A stretch of 44,307 nt of DNA from contig JASGMC010000006.1 of NCBI GenBank assembly GCA_030156625.1, forward strand, positions 1 through 44,307, written 5' to 3'. Source of the DNA: Methanoculleus sp. (GTDB taxonomy: Archaea > Halobacteriota > Methanomicrobia > Methanomicrobiales > Methanoculleaceae). The translations under genes were made by a program, and so were the position numbers. Shown piece after piece: positions 23,652-32,150 of the stretch. The notes under the pieces are model-generated. The model had not been told where the DNA came from. It saw nothing but the letters and a program-made list of their open reading frames with translations, and did no database searches. The stretch's first letter is position 1; each line of letters starts with the position of its first letter.

Positions 23652-24671
23652 TCAACCCGCTCCGTCCAGCCTGCCGGAGAGGTTCCATACTATCGTCACC
23701 GGGGCCTTCGGGACGGCGGCATCTTCCTCGTCGCCCCGGAGCCCGGCCACCCCGGCGAGCACCGCAAGACCGAGCTGGGCGTTCCTCTTCGCATACCCAA
23801 ACGACACCCGGTCGATGGTATCCTCCGGCGTATGGGCCGGACCGTGCTCCTCGCAGTGGGTCGTCACGGCCGGGAACTCCCGGGCCCGGAAAGAGATATG
23901 GTCCGAGGTGCAGGTGTGGTTGTTCTCGGTCAGGATGAAGTTCGTGAAATAAAGGGTGTTGTAGTCCGCCATAAGCGCCGCGATATCCGCGGAGCGCTCA
24001 TCGTAGACGATATCGAGGACCGAGCGGTTCTCAGGATCGTAGCAGGCCGAATCGTAGTTGAAGTAGAGCACGACCGGGACCGTCGTGCTTTCGGCATAGT
24101 CGATGCTGCCGTAACGGCCGCTTTCTTCGCCGTTCCAGAGCGCAAATTGCACCGTCCGGTCAAACGAGTGCCGACTCATCGCCCGGGCGAGTTCCAGGAC
24201 GATCGCAACGCCGCACCCGTTGTCGGTGGCCCCGGGCGCGCGGGCGGGGTCCGAAGACGTGCTGTCGTAGTGCGCCCCCACCACCACGACCCCTTCTGAG
24301 GCGTTGTCGCTCCCGGGGAGCGTGGCGACGACGTTCCGGAGGTCCCCTCCCTGGAACTCCACCTCAAGCCCGGGGATCTCGTCAAACCTCCGGTAGAGGT
24401 ACTCGCCCGCCTCCCGGTTTCCGGCGGAGCCGAACGCCCGGGTCGGATAGTTCTGCAGGTCGTACGTCGTTTTCTCCAGTTCGGATTCATTAATCTCTGC
24501 AAGCATTGCGGCGATGGCGGGATCATACCCACCCCCGGATGTGCCGGTGATGCCCGCCAGGATGGCTGTGAGGAGAACCACTATGCTGGCGAGCACCAGG
24601 ACGCAGAGCAGCATTCCCGGAAACCGGGCATCCCGCTGAGTATACCTGTCGTGCGCTGAATCACGTTCCAT
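23652..24671 (-). CDS. Membrane-anchored M28-family zinc aminopeptidase
   Basis: This 339-residue protein has an N-terminal membrane helix (residues 19-43, GMLLCVLVLASIVVLLTAILAG), so the catalytic domain faces outside. The zinc site is visible: GAHYDS (first His and Asp region), GATDNGCG (bridging Asp), NGEESG (Glu pair), YDSACYD (Asp) and the final His in EEHGPAHTPEDTID. It should cleave N-terminal residues from peptides outside the cell. TATA box at 24705-24719. N-glycosylation sequons occur in the exported part (ASEG/NNHT). Confidence 0.9.
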   Translation of the reverse strand: MERDSAHDRYTQRDARFPGMLLCVLVLASIVVLLTAILAGITGTSGGGYDPAIAAMLAEINESELEKTTYDLQNYPTRAFGSAGNREAGEYLYRRFDEIPGLEVEFQGGDLRNVVATLPGSDNASEGVVVVGAHYDSTSSDPARAPGATDNGCGVAIVLELARAMSRHSFDRTVQFALWNGEESGRYGSIDYAESTTVPVVLYFNYDSACYDPENRSVLDIVYDERSADIAALMADYNTLYFTNFILTENNHTCTSDHISFRAREFPAVTTHCEEHGPAHTPEDTIDRVSFGYAKRNAQLGLAVLAGVAGLRGDEEDAAVPKAPVTIVWNLSGRLDGAG

Positions 24672-24704
24672 GCATGATCACGTAGAAGACGCCGAAAGAG
24701 GGGT

Positions 24705-24719
24705 AAAGATATATACTTT
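24705..24719 (-). promoter_or_regulatory. TATA box of the M28 peptidase gene
   Basis: gaaagtatatatctt on the minus strand lies about 35-45 bases before ATG 24671. Confidence 0.55.
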
Positions 24720-24828
24720 CGCCCGGGCGGTGAGAGATTTGCGATCCGGGAGAGGGGCGCATTCCGGCTCGAATCGCCGAAACAGCACCCCGGCTCCTGT
24801 TATCGGAGAAGGGCTTCCGGGGGCCAGG

Positions 24829-24836
24829 TATATATT
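24829..24836 (+). promoter_or_regulatory. TATA box of the UPF0216 gene
   Basis: tatatatt stands about 55 bases before ATG 24891 and predicts a leader of about 30 bases that contains GGAG at 24882-24885. Confidence 0.55.
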
Positions 24837-24890
24837 GTATGGCAAAGACAGGTTTCTCAACCCGATGCAGGGATCACCACCGGAGCATAC

Positions 24891-25322
24891 ATGCCTAACC
24901 GACCATCAGCAAGCGACGAGTCGACCCTTCTGCGGTGGATGCGGCTCGAGATCGGCAGGATCAACGACGGCGTCGTCGCGGAACGCAAACGTCTCTCCCG
25001 GCTATTGCGGGAAGAGCAGCCATCGTCGGTCACGAAGGGCGGGAGCAGGTACGACTTCGACCGGGACGTCCTCCTCCGGATGGGGCAGGCTGTCCCGGAG
25101 GAGTTGCAGAGACGGCTCCGGCTTCCGATCCTCTTCTACTTCGACTCCACGGTTCCGGACAGCTTCTTCCTCGCGGACGAGGCTGCGGTGCAGGCCCTCC
25201 AGAGCCTCCGGGAGATCAGCCCTCTCCGGAGGATGCAGGGTGGGAGACTCTGGATAGCGAAACCGCTCGTGTACGCCATCATGAACCGGTACCCGACGGC
25301 CGTGCAGATCATGATGGGTTAG
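24891..25322 (+). CDS. UPF0216 (DUF61) archaeal protein
   Basis: This 143-residue protein fits the DUF61 pattern: RWMRLEIGRINDGVVAERKRLSRLL, the FDRDVL segment, LPILFYFDSTVPDSFFLADE and the end WIAKPLVYAIMNRYPTAVQIMM. The family is archaea-specific and uncharacterised. A basic helix at the start and a compact alpha/beta core are predicted. It has its own promoter and a GGAG five bases ahead of the ATG. Its tail overlaps the convergent gene by 14 bases. Confidence 0.85.
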   Translation: MPNRPSASDESTLLRWMRLEIGRINDGVVAERKRLSRLLREEQPSSVTKGGSRYDFDRDVLLRMGQAVPEELQRRLRLPILFYFDSTVPDSFFLADEAAVQALQSLREISPLRRMQGGRLWIAKPLVYAIMNRYPTAVQIMMG

Positions 25323-25587
25323 GGAGACGATCCTGCACAAAAGAAGCGGGGATGTTCTCCCCGGCGCCCGTCACGCCTTCCGGCCGGTGGCCGACGACGG
25401 GGTACGCGGCCGGCGAGGCGCTCTCGGGACGGTAATCCGCATCCCGGACCTCATCGGCCGGTGAGACCGCCGAAGACGGCCGGTCCTGTGTTCCGACGAC
25501 TATACAGGCTATCAACCCGCCAACGACCAGCGCTTGAATGGCGACGGTCAGTAATATGGCCATCTTCTGCTCTGAGATCTCGATCAC
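25309..25587 (-). CDS. Small single-pass membrane protein
   Basis: This 92-residue protein has a hydrophobic helix at about residues 9-31 (MAILLTVAIQALVVGGLIACIVVG) followed by a hydrophilic, proline-rich tail that probably faces outside. No family recognised. Upstream, cgtatttaaatt at 25609-25620 is a suitable TATA box. It overlaps the UPF0216 gene tail to tail. Confidence 0.55.
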   Translation of the reverse strand: MIEISEQKMAILLTVAIQALVVGGLIACIVVGTQDRPSSAVSPADEVRDADYRPESASPAAYPVVGHRPEGVTGAGENIPASFVQDRLPNPS

Positions 25588-25733
25588 CTCGCGTGCCGGT
25601 AGCGGGGATCGTATTTAAATTTTGTTATTTTTATGCCATTGAATATTATATATTGTTACAAATGCGCCATATGCGTAGCGAAGAGGGGCGAACGTGCACC
25701 CGGTTCCGGGGATAGCCCGGCAGATGAGGGAGG

Positions 25734-26333
25734 TCAGCCGGAGCGGCCGGACGGCTGCCCGGGATCGCTCTTCTTCGCGACGGTCCGCCGGAACCTCTCA
25801 AGCGCCGGCCGGGTGACCTCATCCATCTGCCGGTCGAAGTAGTCCACCCACTCCGCAACGAGGGCAAGCTGCTCCTGATGCGTGGAAAGCCGTTCCTGCA
25901 GGTCGTCGACGGCATTCTGGAGCCGGCCGAACTCCTCCGTCCTCAATTTCTGTTCCTGCTCGAGTTCCTCGACCAGTCGTGCAATCCGGCGTTCCTGCCG
26001 GGCCAGCGTATCCCGCATCACCCCCATATCGATCGCCACCTCGGGCGGGAGCGGGGCGGCGCTCCGGACGACCTTGCCCGCCGGTTCTTCGGGTGCGGCC
26101 GATTTTCTTCCGGATTTGACCTCTTCACCGATCTCTTCGGCCGAAAGGCCCCTTCCGGAGAGTTCTATCAGTTTCCGGACAATTGCGACCGCCTTTGGCG
26201 GGAAAAGCCTGACCCGGCCGATCGTCCGGTAGGTAAAGAGGGTGTCATAGGTCTGGACGAGTGTCCGGACCTCCTGCTCGGAGATCCCGGTGAGGTGCGC
26301 GATATCCCCGATCTTCAGTTCCTTCTCGGTCAT
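25734..26333 (-). CDS. MerR-like HTH regulator with coiled coil
   Basis: This 199-residue protein starts with a MerR-type winged helix (residues 5-60: LKIGDIAHLTGISEQEVRTLVQTYDTLFTYRTIGRVRLFPPKAVAIVRKL), a proline-rich linker (80-100), then a long coiled coil (about 105-175: RQERRIARLVEELEQEQKL, LQNAVDDLQERLSTHQEQL). MerR proteins bind DNA as dimers and often twist the promoter. No ligand cysteines are seen in the effector part, so the coiled coil itself may hold the dimer. It is divergent from the YgjP-like gene (125 bp apart), a possible target. Confidence 0.85.
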   Translation of the reverse strand: MTEKELKIGDIAHLTGISEQEVRTLVQTYDTLFTYRTIGRVRLFPPKAVAIVRKLIELSGRGLSAEEIGEEVKSGRKSAAPEEPAGKVVRSAAPLPPEVAIDMGVMRDTLARQERRIARLVEELEQEQKLRTEEFGRLQNAVDDLQERLSTHQEQLALVAEWVDYFDRQMDEVTRPALERFRRTVAKKSDPGQPSGRSG

Positions 26334-26458
26334 GGTACCGTCCTCTGCACCCGCTCTGGATCTCGAGCGGGAGCCCTACCGTAACTCTTTGTCGTCATCA
26401 GGTATAGGTGCGTGCCGGATCACGGGATTTTTCTTGCCGCCGTCCCAGTACTGGTACA

Positions 26459-27142
26459 ATGAGCAGGGGAGCGAAGGAGAGCGTCCCGGACGGCACGACC
26501 GTCGTCCGGAAGGCGGTGCGGTCCGCCCGCCTTCAGGTGCGGCCGGACGGGACCCTGCGGGTGGTCGCTCCCCCGTCGTTCGACATCGGCGGGTTCCTGC
26601 AGCGCAACGCGGCCTGGATCGAGAAACGGCGCGAGGAACTCGACCGGCTCGCCGCCGAGGGCCGCGGAAAGGAGGACCTGCTCCTTCTGCACGGGCGGTT
26701 CTATCGCCCGGTCCCGGGCGCGCGGTTCGCGATCGACGAGGTCTCGGGGACCGTCGCCTCCCCGTCCGTTCCCGCCCTCAGGAAAAACCTCTCCCGGATG
26801 CTGAAGAAGGAGGTTCTGGACCGCCTTGAGACCTACCCGGACCTTAATAGCCGGAGGCCAAGAAGGATCGCGGTGAAGATGCAGAAGACCCGGTGGGGGA
26901 GCTGCTCGACGCTCGGCAACCTCAACATCAACCTGCGCGTCATAGCCCTCCCGGAGTCCCTGCGGGAGTACGTCGTCGTCCACGAGGCCGCCCACCTTCG
27001 CGAACAGAACCACTCAAAAAGGTTTTGGCGCCTCGTCGGCGACCGTTACCCCGGATACCGGGCTGCGGAAGCCGAGCTGCGGCGCTACTGGATCATCCTC
27101 GAACGGAACCGCGTGTGGGGAACGCTGCGGGATAGGACGTGA
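26459..27142 (+). CDS. YgjP-like (DUF45, M48-superfamily) metallopeptidase
   Basis: This 227-residue protein has the DUF45 core: KMQKTRWGSCSTLGNLNIN followed by the zinc motif VVHEAAHLREQNHSKRFW, with HEAAH and the third His. It continues WRLVGDRYPGYRAAEAELRR, the usual end. The start at ATG 26459 (MSRGAKESVPDG) fits the family; earlier residues do not. Relatives are implicated in protein turnover and restriction systems (M48-like YgjP next to type I RM). No restriction genes lie here. Confidence 0.9.
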   Translation: MSRGAKESVPDGTTVVRKAVRSARLQVRPDGTLRVVAPPSFDIGGFLQRNAAWIEKRREELDRLAAEGRGKEDLLLLHGRFYRPVPGARFAIDEVSGTVASPSVPALRKNLSRMLKKEVLDRLETYPDLNSRRPRRIAVKMQKTRWGSCSTLGNLNINLRVIALPESLREYVVVHEAAHLREQNHSKRFWRLVGDRYPGYRAAEAELRRYWIILERNRVWGTLRDRT

Positions 27143-27151
27143 GAGAAGGGA

Positions 27152-28771
27152 TCAGGAGTACCTCCGCCAGAACTTGGAGAGCTTCCTCGACTCCGCCCAC
27201 CGCTCGTCGAGCTGATCGATGATCCCGTTGATCCGCTGCACCTGCTGCCGGATCTGTTCCCTCGTCGCGGCATCGTCGAGCAGTTCGGCACGCCCCATGA
27301 TCGCCTGGAGCGGGTTCCTTATATGGTCGGCGAGGAGAGCGAACTGTTCCATGTTCCGCTCGATCTGAGCGTAGGCCTTTGATTTCAGGTCCTCAACCTC
27401 CCTCTGGCTGGTGATGTCCCGGGAGACGGTGACGATCCTCTCGACCTCGCCGTGCTCGAAGATCGGGATCCGCATCTCCCGGAGAATCATGGCCCGGTCA
27501 CCGCACCTGAGAGACCGCTCCGACGTCAGCGGCCGGCCGGTCCGTATGACCCGCTCGTACAGCTGCCGGGTGTTGGGAGGGAGGAACGGGAGGACGGTGA
27601 AGAGATCTTTTCCGACGACGTCCGTCGCGAGCCCGAGGTCTTCGCACCAGGCTATGAAAGCGTCGTTCGCGAGAAGAAGGGTGAGCCGGGTATCGACGAC
27701 GGTGACGGTATCGGTGATGGCGTCGAGGACGATCTGGTAGAGGCTTTCCGATTCCCGGAAGAGGTACTCGGACTGCTTCCGGTCGAGTGCGCACGCGATG
27801 ATATGGACGGCCGCAGAGAGGAGCGCCACATCCTCGTCCTCGAACCGGGCATCATCGGTATTCCGGTCGAAGCCGACGAAGCCGACGACCGACCCGTTCA
27901 GCCGGAGCGGAACCATCAGCGTCGCGTTAGCGCCGTGCCGCTTCAGGAACTCGCGCTCCTCCCGGTGCAGCCGCCCTTTCGCGGATGCTCCATCCACAAG
28001 CACGGTCTCGCCTTCGAGGATCCGCGCTGCCCACCAGGGGAGGTCGGTCGTGAGGAGTTTCCGGGACTTCCCGCGCCGGGGATTCTGCTCCGGCCGGCAC
28101 CATTCGTGCGTTGTGCCAAGCAGCGTCCGGGGATCGTTGAAGAGGGAGAGATAGGCCCTGCACGCACCGCACGCGCGGCCGAGGTCCTCGAGCGAGTCGT
28201 CGATAGCCGGATCGATCTGCGCAGGGTCCATGAACCGTGCGGGCATCGCCGCAACTGCCTGCTCGAGACTGAGGTGGTGACCGGGTGCATCCCCGGTCCT
28301 GCGCTGCATGCCGGCGTCGATGCAGGAGAGGAGAAGCCAGACATCGGCGGTCCAGGGGTCGCGGACGGTGCTGAGCGATATCCTGACGTCGAAAGACGAT
28401 GAATCTCTCCGCCGGGCGGCAACCGTCCCGTTCCATCGCCCGGCGGAGACGGCATGGTCGATGCAGTCCCGCCCCTCTTCCGGGGAGAGCCAGAGGAAGG
28501 TCACGGGCTTTCCGACCATCTCCTGCAACGCATACCCCCACATAGCAAGCAGCGGAGCGTTGGCGAAGGCAATACGCCCCCTTCGATCGACGATGCAGAT
28601 CCCGGAGAGCGAGGTCTCGATCACCTGCTGCAGCATCGCGGTGGTAACGCCGGGCGTTCTGGCCGGGAACTCGCCGGCAGCGGAGCCTCCTCCCTCCTGG
28701 CGGTCCGAATCACCACCATGCTGTTCCGGAGAGACACCTGCCTCCACACTGTCCGTTGAATGCGAATCCAT
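27152..28771 (-). CDS. PAS-GAF-PAS sensor histidine kinase-like protein lacking the ATPase domain
   Basis: This 539-residue soluble protein has PAS 1 (about 45-155, SLSGICIVDRRGRIAFANAP), GAF (about 170-330, containing CGACRAYLSLFNDPRTLLG and MVPLRLNGSVVGFVGFDRN), PAS 2 (about 345-455, DAITDTVTVVDTRLTLLLAN) and a phosphoacceptor-like helix (about 470-500, LADHIRNPLQAIMGRAELL). The chain stops without an HATPase_c domain, so it cannot act alone as a kinase; such truncated sensors are common in Methanomicrobiales. ATG 28771 gives a compact N-terminus; an upstream frame adds 38 unlike residues. Confidence 0.85.
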   Translation of the reverse strand: MDSHSTDSVEAGVSPEQHGGDSDRQEGGGSAAGEFPARTPGVTTAMLQQVIETSLSGICIVDRRGRIAFANAPLLAMWGYALQEMVGKPVTFLWLSPEEGRDCIDHAVSAGRWNGTVAARRRDSSSFDVRISLSTVRDPWTADVWLLLSCIDAGMQRRTGDAPGHHLSLEQAVAAMPARFMDPAQIDPAIDDSLEDLGRACGACRAYLSLFNDPRTLLGTTHEWCRPEQNPRRGKSRKLLTTDLPWWAARILEGETVLVDGASAKGRLHREEREFLKRHGANATLMVPLRLNGSVVGFVGFDRNTDDARFEDEDVALLSAAVHIIACALDRKQSEYLFRESESLYQIVLDAITDTVTVVDTRLTLLLANDAFIAWCEDLGLATDVVGKDLFTVLPFLPPNTRQLYERVIRTGRPLTSERSLRCGDRAMILREMRIPIFEHGEVERIVTVSRDITSQREVEDLKSKAYAQIERNMEQFALLADHIRNPLQAIMGRAELLDDAATREQIRQQVQRINGIIDQLDERWAESRKLSKFWRRYS

Positions 28772-28987
28772 ATTCTGATCATCCCGGGCGGCAGGACATA
28801 GCCGCCCATTGCCGTTGCGGAGAGGGCACGCACCGCCGTCTCCCGATCTCCCTTCCGGATTGTTAGGACGGGATAGGATGATCAATCCCCCGGATCGCGT
28901 ATTAGAGTTTCTGTTTGTGATGAGTCAACTGCCGGGTCGGAAGAGCGCATCCGCCCCACCCGATACGACAAAAGAAGGATCGCGGGA

Positions 28988-29668
28988 TCAGGCGTCCGCC
29001 TCAGGTCTCCGCGAATAGTTCCGGTACGTCACCAGGAGCGCGATGGCGATCAGGAGGAAGACGGCAAGCGAGAACCAGAACCCGGCCCCCGCCGGAATGA
29101 GGTTCACGACGTAGTCGATGCCGAGAGCGATCCCGAAACTGCCGATGATGGCGCCGATGGTGATGCAGGAGAGGACCTCCGTCTTCGTCATCCCGAGCAT
29201 TCTCCCGACGACGGAGGCGACGATGCTCCCCGAGCCGTCAAAGGGGAGGGCCACGAAGGCGATGAGGCCGACGAAGTAGAGCCGTTCAAGCCACGGCCGC
29301 CGGTCGAGGAAGGTCCTGCCCGCCGCCACAAAGCGGCTGACCCAGGGGCCGATGTAGGGGATACGCAGGACCAGCGGAAAGTTCCAGGCCATAAAGAGCC
29401 CGCCGGCGAAGTCCAGGAACGCCAGGGCAAACGCGGCCAGCCACCAGGGGATCCCGCAGAGGATGCAGACCGGGATGACCGTCTCCCGGCCGAGCGGCGG
29501 AACGATATAGGCGACCATCATCCCGAAGAGCAGGAACCACTGCTCGGCGGGGAGGAGGAACCATACGACGCCGAGAAAGAGCCCGCAGAGCAGGAACGGG
29601 ACCGAGACCTTCAGCCAGTTCGCCCGGCCGTCAGCGCCTTCGTCGTCCCATAAGCCGATCTGCCACAT
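28988..29668 (-). CDS. Small multidrug-export (PF06695, COG2426) membrane protein
   Basis: This 226-residue protein has five to six membrane helices, with VPPLGRETVIPVCILCGIPWW, a loop PYIGPWVSRFV, LIAFVALPFDGSGSIVASVVGRMLGM and a final helix. This pattern matches the Sm_multidrug_ex family, whose transport function is only named by analogy. It is a single gene, with the RibL/JAMM pair behind it in the same direction (43 bp apart). Confidence 0.8.
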   Translation of the reverse strand: MWQIGLWDDEGADGRANWLKVSVPFLLCGLFLGVVWFLLPAEQWFLLFGMMVAYIVPPLGRETVIPVCILCGIPWWLAAFALAFLDFAGGLFMAWNFPLVLRIPYIGPWVSRFVAAGRTFLDRRPWLERLYFVGLIAFVALPFDGSGSIVASVVGRMLGMTKTEVLSCITIGAIIGSFGIALGIDYVVNLIPAGAGFWFSLAVFLLIAIALLVTYRNYSRRPEADA

Positions 29669-29711
29669 GAATCGCCGTCACCTGCGGGTGAGCACCCGCT
29701 CTTGGGCCGGA

Positions 29712-30161
29712 TCACTCCTCGCCGGCAGGGCCGGCGGGACCGGAAGGAGCCCGGGTGTTCAGGATACGCTCGATGATCTTCGACGAACTGGCAAGAGAGC
29801 CGGGATACCCGGGTATCCGGACGACGTCCGCGTCGAGCCCGCGGTCCCGGAGTCTCTGCCGGAGATGCTCCTCGTCGAAATGCTGGTTAAACCCGAGCGT
29901 GATGATGTCGGGCCGGAGGTCTGCTATCGGCCGGAACATGTCGTGGAGATCGCCGAGGAGCGCGTGGTCGACCGGTTTTAGTGCCTGCACCATCCGGAGC
30001 CGTTGCGCCTCCGGGAGGATCGGTCTCGGCTTATGCTTCACGTTCGCGTCCCGCGCCACGATCACGGAGAGTTCGTCGCCGAGCCTCCGGGACTCCTCAA
30101 GGTAGTAGAGGTGCCCGGGGTGGAGGATGTCGAACGTCCCCGTTGCGACCACGCGGATCAC
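29712..30161 (-). CDS. ribL: Archaeal FAD synthase
   Basis: This 149-residue protein starts with GTG 30161 (VIRVVATGTFDILHPGH). It has the nucleotidyl-transferase motif HPGH, DELSVIVARDANVKHK, and the end ITLGFNQHFDEEHLRQRLRD and SSSKIIERIL, which match the archaeal RibL family that turns FMN plus CTP/ATP into FAD. A soluble enzyme of normal length. Its GTG overlaps the TGA of the JAMM-domain gene (GTGA at 30158-30161), so the two are translated together. Confidence 0.92.
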   Translation of the reverse strand: MIRVVATGTFDILHPGHLYYLEESRRLGDELSVIVARDANVKHKPRPILPEAQRLRMVQALKPVDHALLGDLHDMFRPIADLRPDIITLGFNQHFDEEHLRQRLRDRGLDADVVRIPGYPGSLASSSKIIERILNTRAPSGPAGPAGEE

Positions 30162-30529
30162 TCGACCACCTCGAGGAGTGTCGCGCTGCCGTCCGCCCGG
30201 TAGCACCGCCAGTCCCTCTCCGTGTAGGGATATCCGACGATGACGTGGTACCGCCCCACCGTGGGGAAGAACCGCAGATCCGCCGGCGACGGGGAGAGGA
30301 CGCCGTTCGGGTGGCTGTGGGCGCTGCCGGCCTGGTGGATGTCCAGCGGGAGCATATCGAGGAAGAATGAAGCGCTCTCTTCCCCGACGATGGTGCCGGG
30401 TACCAGGTCGAGGTCCCGGATAATGCCGCCCTGCTCCCGTAGCACGGCAACGAACTCGTTCGGATGATGTTCCCGTCCAAGTTCGAAGAGCATCGAAAGC
30501 AGATCCAAGCTGATCCCGCATATGGCCAT
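30158..30529 (-). CDS. JAMM/MPN-type metalloprotease
   Basis: This 123-residue protein starts MAICGISLDLLSMLFELGRE at ATG 30529. It has the zinc isopeptidase set: an upstream Glu in the EES region, then AHSHPNGVLSPSPADLRFF (HxH with Ser and Asp). Archaeal JAMM proteins remove ubiquitin-like SAMP or ThiS/MoaD-like proteins or cleave sulfur-carrier tails. It is translationally coupled to RibL. There is no clear Shine-Dalgarno sequence, so the start may be leaderless. Its partner substrate is unknown. Confidence 0.85.
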   Translation of the reverse strand: MAICGISLDLLSMLFELGREHHPNEFVAVLREQGGIIRDLDLVPGTIVGEESASFFLDMLPLDIHQAGSAHSHPNGVLSPSPADLRFFPTVGRYHVIVGYPYTERDWRCYRADGSATLLEVVE

Positions 30530-30622
30530 TCTACTGAATGGTAGGCGAGGAGGCAACATAAGCCCTCGCGTTCGGCATGCATGCACGGCCAGCAGGGGTC
30601 CGGAAGAAAAAAGTGGGATCGT

Positions 30623-31897
30623 TTAAGGGATGACCCTTCCTTCCGGCGAGGCCTCCGGGGTCGCATTTTCTGCCGGAGTCACGTTCCCGTCAACGGTGAC
30701 GTTTACGGTCTCGAAGGTGAGCGGGACGAGCGGAGTGTGGTCGTTATTGACCAGCTGGGCCGAGAGGTTGTGCTCGCCCGCCGTCACGTTCTCCCAGGTG
30801 TAGGAGGTGTTCGCGGAGACGACATACTCGCCGGTCTCCGGGATGGCGGGCTCACTCGCGTTCGTCGGCACCGGGGCGTCCAGGTAGTAGTGCAGGTGCC
30901 CTTCGCCCGCCGCGTTCGGCTGCCCGGCCGGCTCGACCAGCGTGAAGTTCGTGACGTCCACGCTCACGGTGACGTCACCGGCAGTGACGTTGGCGCCCTC
31001 CATGGGTTCAACGATGGTGACGTTCGCCTCAGCGGTCTCGTTCCCGGCCGGAGTCGCATTCTCCGGCAGCACGAGCCCCGGCGGCACGAGAACCGTGTCG
31101 ATGATGTGGACGATGCCGTTCTCGGCCGTGATATCGGATGCAACGACGGTCGCGTTCCCTACCGTGAGGCCGCCGTCGGCTGCCTCGACGGTGAGGTTGT
31201 CCCCGGCGAGCGTCTCAAGAACCGTCTCGTTTCCGGTGGCGTTTGCCTCCATCACCAGATCTTCTGCGGTATAGTTCCCCCTCACCACATGGTGCATGAG
31301 CAGGGCATCAAGCGTCTCCGTATCGTTCGAGAGTCCGGCAAGGGTCTCGTTGCCGAGAGCCCCAAAGGCGGCATCGTCCGGGGCAAAGACCGTATACGGC
31401 CCCCCGGTGGCGAGCACCGTCCGCGTGAGTCCCGCATCCTCGACTGCGCCCGCAAAGGAGGCCAGGTCTTCATTCTCCGCGACCAGGTCGGCCAGCGTCA
31501 TGTTCGCCGGCTCTTCCCCCGGGGTCACGTTCCCGTCCGGAGCGACCATCATCCCCTCGGGGACGACGATGACGACACCCTGCATGGGCGTCCGCCGCGT
31601 CGAGGCGTTGAGCGTACAGCCGTACGGGTATGTCCCCGTATCGTTGAACGTGTGTTCGAACGTCTCGTTCTCTTCGATCGGCCCGGAGTCAAAGAGCCCT
31701 CCCGTGCTGGTGACGGTATGGCTTACCTCGTCGTAGTTCGTCCAGGTTACCGTTGTATTGCCCTCGACCGTGAGCGAGGCGGGGATGTACGCACCGCCGC
31801 GTATATCGACATCGGCGGTCGCCGCGAGAACCGGCAGGGCAACAAGCCCGATTGCCAGGGCCGCTACGAGCCCGAGTATGGTTGGATTCCTTCTCAT
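30623..31897 (-). CDS. Exported cupredoxin-fasciclin surface protein
   Basis: This 424-residue protein has a signal peptide (1-26, MRRNPTILGLVAALAIGLVA), a cupredoxin domain (about 30-112), a fasciclin FAS1 domain (about 133-275, AGLTRTVLATGGPYTVFAPDDAAF, ENGIVHIIDTVLVP) and a C-terminal domain like DUF4399 (about 291-400, GHLHYYLD and GEHNLSAQL). About 25 N-glycosylation sequons are present. The copper site has His60, Cys94 and Met105, but Asn97 where the second His (CxxH) is expected; Asn97 itself is a sequon. It may be an adhesion or electron-transfer surface protein. Confidence 0.85.
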   Translation of the reverse strand: MRRNPTILGLVAALAIGLVALPVLAATADVDIRGGAYIPASLTVEGNTTVTWTNYDEVSHTVTSTGGLFDSGPIEENETFEHTFNDTGTYPYGCTLNASTRRTPMQGVVIVVPEGMMVAPDGNVTPGEEPANMTLADLVAENEDLASFAGAVEDAGLTRTVLATGGPYTVFAPDDAAFGALGNETLAGLSNDTETLDALLMHHVVRGNYTAEDLVMEANATGNETVLETLAGDNLTVEAADGGLTVGNATVVASDITAENGIVHIIDTVLVPPGLVLPENATPAGNETAEANVTIVEPMEGANVTAGDVTVSVDVTNFTLVEPAGQPNAAGEGHLHYYLDAPVPTNASEPAIPETGEYVVSANTSYTWENVTAGEHNLSAQLVNNDHTPLVPLTFETVNVTVDGNVTPAENATPEASPEGRVIP

Positions 31898-32044
31898 GCA
31901 GTCTCACCACGTTTATGAACCATGGCAGGGAGAACGGCCGGCATCCCGGAGTCGGCCCCCGAACGCACTTCCTGCCTCCGGGGGTTCACGATACCGGGGA
32001 TACCTGCCCGAACGGTTCGGCACCGCTCGCCGCTGCCACGGGCC

Positions 32045-32085
32045 GGAAAATAACCCCATAAATATATAAATATTGTTATATTTCC
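32045..32085 (-). promoter_or_regulatory. AT-rich promoter of the cupredoxin-fasciclin gene
   Basis: On the minus strand tttatatatttatgg gives strong TATA choices inside a 40-bp AT island between two minus-strand genes. It predicts a leader of about 120 bases before ATG 31897. Confidence 0.5.
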
Positions 32086-32150
32086 TGAGAGTCAAATCGC
32101 GGGGACCGGGCCGGCCCCTCTATCGTGAAAAATCTACGGGAGCGGGCCGT

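Noticed and set aside
30581-31918. Plus-strand 445-codon frame opposite the cupredoxin-fasciclin gene
   Set aside because: Shadow of a gene with signal peptide and recognised domains.
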